From: Asticcacaulis taihuensis
GTDB lineage: Bacteria > Pseudomonadota > Alphaproteobacteria > Caulobacterales > Caulobacteraceae
Assembly (NCBI RefSeq): GCF_900100255.1
Contig: NZ_FMTS01000004.1
Location: forward strand, 248,001 to 312,000
Direction: 5' to 3'
DNA length: 64,000 nucleotides
Shown: piece by piece, positions 59,908 to 64,000 of the stretch
Layout: each line of letters opens with the position of its first letter
Numbering within the stretch: position 1 is the first letter of the stretch
Notes under the pieces: model-generated
The model's database searches: none
Told to the model about the DNA's origin: nothing
The model's input: the letters and a program-made list of their open reading frames with translations, nothing else
Translations under genes and position numbers: made by a program

Positions 59908-60162
59908 ATGAGCCTTGAAACACTTATTATTTGGCTTGTAATTGGCGCGATCGCCGGTTGGATTGCGGGCGCCATTGTCAAGGGCGGCGGTTTCGGCCTT
60001 ATCGGCGATATCATCGTGGGTATTGTTGGCGCCGTCATCGGTGGCTGGTTGGCCGGCGTTTTGGGCATACATATCGGCGGCGGTGTTGTTGCCACGATCA
60101 TTACGGCGACCGGCGGGGCCATTGTGCTTCTCTTACTCGTGAGACTGATCCGGCGGGCCTGA
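59908..60162 (+). CDS. GlsB/YeaQ/YmgE-family stress membrane protein
   Basis: An 84-residue protein with three glycine-rich membrane helices: LIIWLVIGAIAGWIAGAIVK, GLIGDIIVGIVGAVIGGWLA and GGAIVLLLLVRLIRRA. This matches the transglycosylase-associated/YeaQ family found in general stress regulons. The ATG at 59908 follows CAGGAAATTT; a longer upstream frame to 59749 lacks such a site. Its physiological role is not known. Confidence 0.88.
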   Translation: MSLETLIIWLVIGAIAGWIAGAIVKGGGFGLIGDIIVGIVGAVIGGWLAGVLGIHIGGGVVATIITATGGAIVLLLLVRLIRRA

Positions 60163-60329
60163 TCCGGCGGCGCCTGGTGAAGGATGGGGCGGAGTGAAAC
60201 GTGCTTTCGCATGATCGAATCCGATCAGCTTTTATCGCAGGGATCCGCGCCCGCCTTTGGCGGAGACCGCGCCTTGTTTTGCCCGGCCTCAGCCATAAAA
60301 TCCTGAGGTGCAGGATCGCCCGGAATCAA

Positions 60330-60357
60330 AAAGGCCGAACCCAAGGGTTCGGCCTTT
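60330..60357 (-). terminator. Intrinsic terminator of the cold-shock gene
   Basis: Thirteen-base perfect arms (60330-60342, 60345-60357) enclose two bases. On the minus strand the stem is followed by T5 in TTTTTGATT. It lies 31 bp beyond the cspA-like stop. Confidence 0.88.
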
Positions 60358-60388
60358 AAAATAAATTGCGCTGATTGACGCGAAAGAC

Positions 60389-60598
60389 TTATGCCGCTTC
60401 GAGTTGCTCGGCCGACATCTTGCCGGACTTCGCGTCGCGTTGCAGCTCATAGGTGATTTGCTGACCCTCGTTGAGGCCATTCATGCCTGCGCGTTCAACC
60501 GCGCTGATATGAACAAAGACATCCTGGCCGCCATTTGACGGTTCGATGAAACCAAAACCCTTTGTGGAATTAAACCACTTAACTGTACCTGCGCTCAT
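60389..60598 (-). CDS. cspA: Cold-shock domain protein
   Basis: A 69-residue single-stranded nucleic-acid-binding protein. RNP1 is KGFGFIEP and RNP2 is VFVHISAVE, within the opening [15 protein letters not shown]. It acts as an RNA chaperone, unwinding structured mRNA. The ATG at 60598 follows AAAAGGG. The gene has a strong promoter about 140-170 bp upstream and a long leader with a stable hairpin, as is usual for temperature-controlled csp mRNAs. A clear terminator follows. Confidence 0.94.
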   Translation of the reverse strand: MSAGTVKWFNSTKGFGFIEPSNGGQDVFVHISAVERAGMNGLNEGQQITYELQRDAKSGKMSAEQLEAA

Positions 60599-60631
60599 AA
60601 TGAACCCTTTTCAATGACAGTATTATACGTA

Positions 60632-60766
60632 CCCATGCGAATGCATGGGCACCTCTCGAACAAATTTTGAATGGGGATTCGCTAGGTGCGCTTGTTAAGC
60701 ACAAAAGAAAACGGCAGACAATCTACGTCGAAGGCACATATATACTACATTTTTCTTGAAGGTCAA
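60632..60766 (-). promoter_or_regulatory. Promoter and structured 5' leader of the cold-shock gene
   Basis: On the minus strand TTGACC (60761-60766) and TATATA (60739-60744) are 16 bp apart, a good sigma-70-type promoter. Transcription from about 60731 gives a leader near 130 nt. A hairpin CCCATGC-GAAT-GCATGGG (60632-60649) lies about 34 bp before the start codon. The arrangement suggests post-transcriptional temperature control. Confidence 0.65.
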
Positions 60767-60953
60767 CTATCAAATAAATTATTTTCAAAATTATAATATC
60801 GAACAAACGCTGAAATTAAAGTATCATAAAAATAATAAAGGGGGCACTATTTTCATTCCACCTTCGACGCGTACCGGTATTTCTTAAAAACCAAAAAGGC
60901 AATGCGTGCCCCGCAGGCCCTGACGCCGGAGAATGCGACGGAGGGAAGAAAGT
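60767..60953. other. AT-rich gap between divergent cold-shock and kinase genes
   Basis: A strongly AT-rich 187-bp stretch (many TATAA/ATTATT-like runs) that must contain the histidine-kinase promoter. No specific operator or gene was recognised. Confidence 0.4.
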
Positions 60954-62135
60954 ATGCGTTTGTCGGTTTTTATAAGAGAAAACACCGATCGGATTATCAA
61001 GGATTGGGAAGCCTTCGGGCGCACCATTACCACTGACAACGGTCCACTGACTCCGTTCAGGTTACGCGATCATATCATGGCCATCCTTGCTTTTATCGCC
61101 GACGACATGGACTCTTCACAGTCCAGGGCAGAACAGGTCAAAAAATCGCGTGGGGAAAAGCCGCACAGTCTTAAAACCACCGCCGCTGAGGTCCACGCGT
61201 CCTCTCGCCACGACGACGGATATGACATGGATCAAATGGTCTCTGAATATCGGGCCTTACGCGCAAGCATCGTAAAACTGTGGCTGACGCAGCAGACAGC
61301 CCGTTCAGATACCGATATTGCCGACCTCACACGCTTTCACGAGGCCATCGATCAGAGTCTGACCGAGTCTATTCGCGGCTACACGGTAAAGCTTGATGCG
61401 GCGCGCAATCTCTTTTTGGGTATTCTCGGTCACGACATACGCAATCCACTCGGCGCGATTTCCATGTCGGCACAGGTCATGCTGAGAATGGGACCCTCTG
61501 GCGAACGCGAGAAGATGATGCTGAACCAGATCCGCGAGAGCACCGAGCGTGCAAATGAAATTGTCAGCAACCTGCTCGATCTGATGCGCTCGCGACTGGG
61601 AACCGGGCTCCCAATCATACGGACGTTAATGGACGTCGGCTCGATGGGGCAGAAGATCGTCGATGAGATGAGGTCGATGCACCCTCACCGACAGTTCGCC
61701 ATTGATATCCAGCGTAATCTGGCCGGAGAGTGGGACGCGCCGAGACTGGGACAGGTTCTCTCAAACCTGTTGAGCAATGCTGTTCAGTACGGCTTCACAG
61801 ACTCGCCCATAACGGTCAGAATTGCAGGACTGCCTGATCGGGTGGAAATGTCCGTACACAATTCGGGCACGCCCATCCCCAAAGAGGCCGCCGCCCGGAT
61901 TTTTGACGCTCTGACCCGCGTTCAGGTCGGCGAAACCGGCGAACACAACGCCGATACCCAGAACCTGGGTCTCGGCCTTTACATTACCAAACAGATTATA
62001 ATCGCGCATGGCGGAACCATATCCGTCACTTCCGATGACACGGCAACGGTCTTTACGACAGTCCTGCCACGTCAGGTATCGGTAATTTCGACCTGTCGTC
62101 AGGCAATCGACGGTCCCCAACGGTATCCTTACTAA
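60954..62135 (+). CDS. Sensor histidine kinase, soluble
   Basis: A 393-residue cytosolic kinase. The ATG at 60954 follows GGAGGGAAG. The N-terminal 145 residues are helical and resemble the RsbT-co-antagonist/globin-like sensing parts of similar kinases (FIRENTDRIIKDWEAFGRTI, DMDQMVSEYRALRASIVKLW). The phospho-acceptor is His160 in LGHDIRNPLGAI. An ATPase domain follows with LSNLLSNAVQYG, VHNSGTPIPKEAAARIFDAL and NLGLGLYITKQIIIAHGG. No membrane segment is present. A single-domain response regulator lies 94 bp downstream and is the probable partner. Confidence 0.88.
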   Translation: MRLSVFIRENTDRIIKDWEAFGRTITTDNGPLTPFRLRDHIMAILAFIADDMDSSQSRAEQVKKSRGEKPHSLKTTAAEVHASSRHDDGYDMDQMVSEYRALRASIVKLWLTQQTARSDTDIADLTRFHEAIDQSLTESIRGYTVKLDAARNLFLGILGHDIRNPLGAISMSAQVMLRMGPSGEREKMMLNQIRESTERANEIVSNLLDLMRSRLGTGLPIIRTLMDVGSMGQKIVDEMRSMHPHRQFAIDIQRNLAGEWDAPRLGQVLSNLLSNAVQYGFTDSPITVRIAGLPDRVEMSVHNSGTPIPKEAAARIFDALTRVQVGETGEHNADTQNLGLGLYITKQIIIAHGGTISVTSDDTATVFTTVLPRQVSVISTCRQAIDGPQRYPY

Positions 62136-62229
62136 TTATCCGGTATCCCTGATCCATGTTGATCAGTCCTCCTGGCGGTTCCGGTCCAGCACAAGCCACC
62201 GATTGAAATAGCCAGTCTAGGATATCCAG

Positions 62230-62634
62230 ATGCCCCCTTCCCCGAACATAATCAGCGCCCCCCGGACCAAGATTCTCGTGGTGGACGACAATCGCCCCGC
62301 GGCTATGAGTTTAACCTGGGCGATGGAGACGCAAGGCTACGACGTCATGACCTGTTTTGACGGACCTGAAGCCCTATCCATCGCCGACGACTTTCTGCCG
62401 CAAGTCATCCTGCTGGATATCGGTATGCCCGTAATGGACGGTCTTGAAGTCTGCCGCCGCATTCGCGCCGATCCCTTGCTAAGTGGCACTGTCGTCTACG
62501 CCCAGACGGCCTGGGGCGATGCTCTAATGCGCAAGCAAACCCGGGAAGCCGGCTTCGATCGCCATATCACCAAACCCATAAATCTCGATTCCCTCTTAGT
62601 ACTCATCGGGTCCGATGAGCAGAGACGCCATTAG
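62230..62634 (+). CDS. Single-domain response regulator
   Basis: A 134-residue CheY-like receiver with no output domain. The acidic pair is in VVDDNRP (Asp 19/20), phospho-acceptor Asp63 in LLDIGMPVMDG, Thr93 in AQTAWG, and Lys115 in TKPINLD. It lies 94 bp after the histidine kinase and is likely phosphorylated by it, then passing the signal on by protein contact. No ribosome site of usual strength is seen before ATG 62230. Confidence 0.9.
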   Translation: MPPSPNIISAPRTKILVVDDNRPAAMSLTWAMETQGYDVMTCFDGPEALSIADDFLPQVILLDIGMPVMDGLEVCRRIRADPLLSGTVVYAQTAWGDALMRKQTREAGFDRHITKPINLDSLLVLIGSDEQRRH

Positions 62635-62665
62635 GCATATGAGCACTTGCGAGAGAACCAAAGGC

Positions 62666-63592
62666 TTACCCGGCGGCACTCGCAATGTCTTGCGATATAC
62701 TTAGAACGCGCTTTTGCAGTCTCGGTGCAACGAAATCGAGGAAAGCCCGCAATTTCAACGGCTGCTGCTGGTGCGGAGCGTGGACGAGGTGCACCGGCAA
62801 CGCCGGAGGCGTCCAATCCGCCAATATCGGCAACAGTAAACCCGCCCTGATGCTGGCTGCCGCCTGGTAGGACAGCACCCGGGCAATTCCCACGCCCGCG
62901 ATCGCACCGGCGACGACGCCTTCCGCGGTGCTGACCGAAAAGCGAGGATTAATCGTAACTTGCCGCAGGGTATTTCCTTCGACGAATGGCCATTCCCGGT
63001 ACCGCTGCAGGCCTTCGAACGCGATGCAGTCATGTTCGGCAAGCGCATCAGGTGTCTCAGGCCTGCCCCGACGTTCAAAATAATCCGGGCTACCGCAGAT
63101 AACCCATCGGATCTCGCCGACCCTGCGTGCGACCAGAGCACTATCCGGCAGGCGACCGATTCTGACCGCGACGTCGACATGGCTTTCTACGAGATCAATG
63201 ACACTGTCGGACAGAACGAGGCGCACTGTCACGTCGGGATAGGCGGCGAGAAAATCGTGGACGATCGGCGCGACATTGAGTGTACCGAACGCGATGGGCG
63301 CCGTGACGAGCAATTCGCCACGCGGTGCACGGTACTCCCCGGACGCAGCGCGCTCCGCTTCGGATAATTCCTCAAGCACCCTCCGAGCTGAAGCGATATA
63401 GGCCGTACCAGCCTCGGTAAGCAGGAGTTTGCGGCTTGTGCGAACGACGAGTTGCGAACCGAGAAAGGCCTCAAGATCGGAAACGCGGCGGCTAACGGTT
63501 GGAAGGGGTACGTTAAGGGATCGGGATGCTGCCGACAAGCTTCCGCCATCCACTGCCGCGACCAGCGTGCGCATAGCCTCGAACCTGTCCAT
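62666..63592 (-). CDS. LysR-family transcriptional regulator
   Basis: A 308-residue LysR protein. The winged helix (residues 1-60) reads MDRFEAMRTLVAAVDGGSL, SAASRSLNVPLPTVSRRVSDLE and ends VRTSRKLLLTEAG. The effector domain follows (LLVTAPIAFGTLNVAPIVHDF, VDVAVRIGRLPDSALVARRV). The ATG at 63592 follows GAGGGAGT. It is divergent from the carboxymuconolactone-decarboxylase-type gene, 114 bp away, and probably regulates it. The group is the CrgA-like branch, whose effectors vary. Confidence 0.92.
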   Translation of the reverse strand: MDRFEAMRTLVAAVDGGSLSAASRSLNVPLPTVSRRVSDLEAFLGSQLVVRTSRKLLLTEAGTAYIASARRVLEELSEAERAASGEYRAPRGELLVTAPIAFGTLNVAPIVHDFLAAYPDVTVRLVLSDSVIDLVESHVDVAVRIGRLPDSALVARRVGEIRWVICGSPDYFERRGRPETPDALAEHDCIAFEGLQRYREWPFVEGNTLRQVTINPRFSVSTAEGVVAGAIAGVGIARVLSYQAAASIRAGLLLPILADWTPPALPVHLVHAPHQQQPLKLRAFLDFVAPRLQKRVLSISQDIASAAG

Positions 63593-63706
63593 ACTCCCTC
63601 TCGTTTTATGGAAGTGAGACTTTCGTACTTAGCATCTGACTGCGAAATGCGGAGGGGTCTAATTCTATGACGCCACAACAACTCAACCTGTCAAGGAGAC
63701 AAGCAC

Positions 63707-64000
63707 ATGTCACGCATTCCCACTCCCGCCATCGAACAGACCCCGGAAAAATCCCAGCCCCTGCTTGCGGCGGTTCGGAAGCAACTCGGCTCCGTTCCCA
63801 ACCTCTTTCGCATCGTCGCCAACAGCCCGGCGGCACTGGAAGGCTATCTAGGCCTCTCCGGCGCGCTTGGCCAAGGCGCGCTGGCTGCGCAGACCCGTGA
63901 GCGAATTGCGCTGGCGATCGCAGAGGTGAATGATTGCGGCTACTGCCTTTCGGCCCATACTTACATCGCACGCAACCTCGCCAAGCTGGACGATGCGGAA
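63707..64000 (+). CDS. Carboxymuconolactone decarboxylase/AhpD-family protein, partial
   Basis: The first 98 codons are visible before the window ends. The ATG at 63707 follows AAGGAGA. The CxxC centre is C77 and C80 with His84 in NDCGYCLSAHTYIARN, the redox motif of AhpD-type peroxidases. The opening PTPAIEQTPEKSQPLLAAV and GSVPNLFRIVANSPAALEGY is typical of the uncharacterised peroxidase-related subgroup. It probably reduces peroxides or another oxidant and is likely controlled by the divergent LysR regulator. Confidence 0.88.
   Translation, partial: MSRIPTPAIEQTPEKSQPLLAAVRKQLGSVPNLFRIVANSPAALEGYLGLSGALGQGALAAQTRERIALAIAEVNDCGYCLSAHTYIARNLAKLDDAE

Noticed and set aside
1-64000. tRNA, rRNA, CRISPR arrays or phage genes
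   Set aside because: None was recognised on reading both strands; no clover-leaf, array or structural phage gene was seen.

Overview
The window looks like chromosomal DNA of a GC-rich alphaproteobacterium, most likely Caulobacterales (Asticcacaulis-like) or a close relative. The pointers are a large TonB-dependent receptor of the Xanthomonas/Caulobacter type, many exported glycoside hydrolases, GntR/LysR/LuxR regulators, strong GGAG Shine-Dalgarno sites and AT-rich promoter gaps. The genus is inferred from gene style only. No rRNA, tRNA or CRISPR array was seen.

Bases 1-12000 form a plant-polysaccharide locus: a partial exported glycoside hydrolase, a TonB-dependent receptor, a GH35 beta-galactosidase, a GntR/FCD regulator, a GH30 endo-beta-1,6-galactanase-like enzyme, an SSS symporter and an MFS sugar-type transporter. 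A second sugar block at 20.9-25 kb holds a GH43 arabinanase, a small exported sugar-binding-like protein and a GH39 enzyme around a LacI-type operator. Together they suggest use of arabinogalactan-type polymers: outer-membrane uptake, periplasmic trimming, then inner-membrane import. Between the blocks lie an SDR/LysR divergent pair and a 1507-residue autotransporter with a divergent LuxR-type regulator. An exported alpha/beta hydrolase and amidohydrolase follow at 25.6-28.5 kb.

Bases 29-53.3 kb form a compact low-oxygen island between a truncated IS6-type transposase (29149-29733) and an IS3-type element (53559-54874). It carries class III ribonucleotide reductase (nrdDG), an alternative oxidase, molybdenum-cofactor genes (moaD, moaA, moaB), an approximately 11.7-kb operon narK1-narK2-narGHJI-ppiC-hemerythrin-carbonic anhydrase-like, an Fnr/Dnr-family regulator, nnrS, the oxygen-independent ubiquinone genes ubiTUV, and the di-iron repair protein RIC (YtfE/DnrN). 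Seven FNR-like boxes (TTGAY-N4-RTCAA) lie in its promoter gaps, so it reads as one regulon: nitrate as acceptor, anaerobic quinone and dNTP supply, and tolerance of nitric oxide. No nitrite, NO or N2O reductase is present in the window.

Bases 54.9-58.7 kb hold a blue-light/c-di-GMP cluster (BLUF protein, GAF-PAS-GGDEF-EAL protein, EAL protein). The right end holds small stress-type proteins (DUF2171, a tiny membrane protein, a GlsB/YeaQ-type protein), a cold-shock gene with a long leader, a histidine kinase with a single-domain response regulator, and a LysR regulator divergent from a carboxymuconolactone-decarboxylase/AhpD-type gene cut by the window end.
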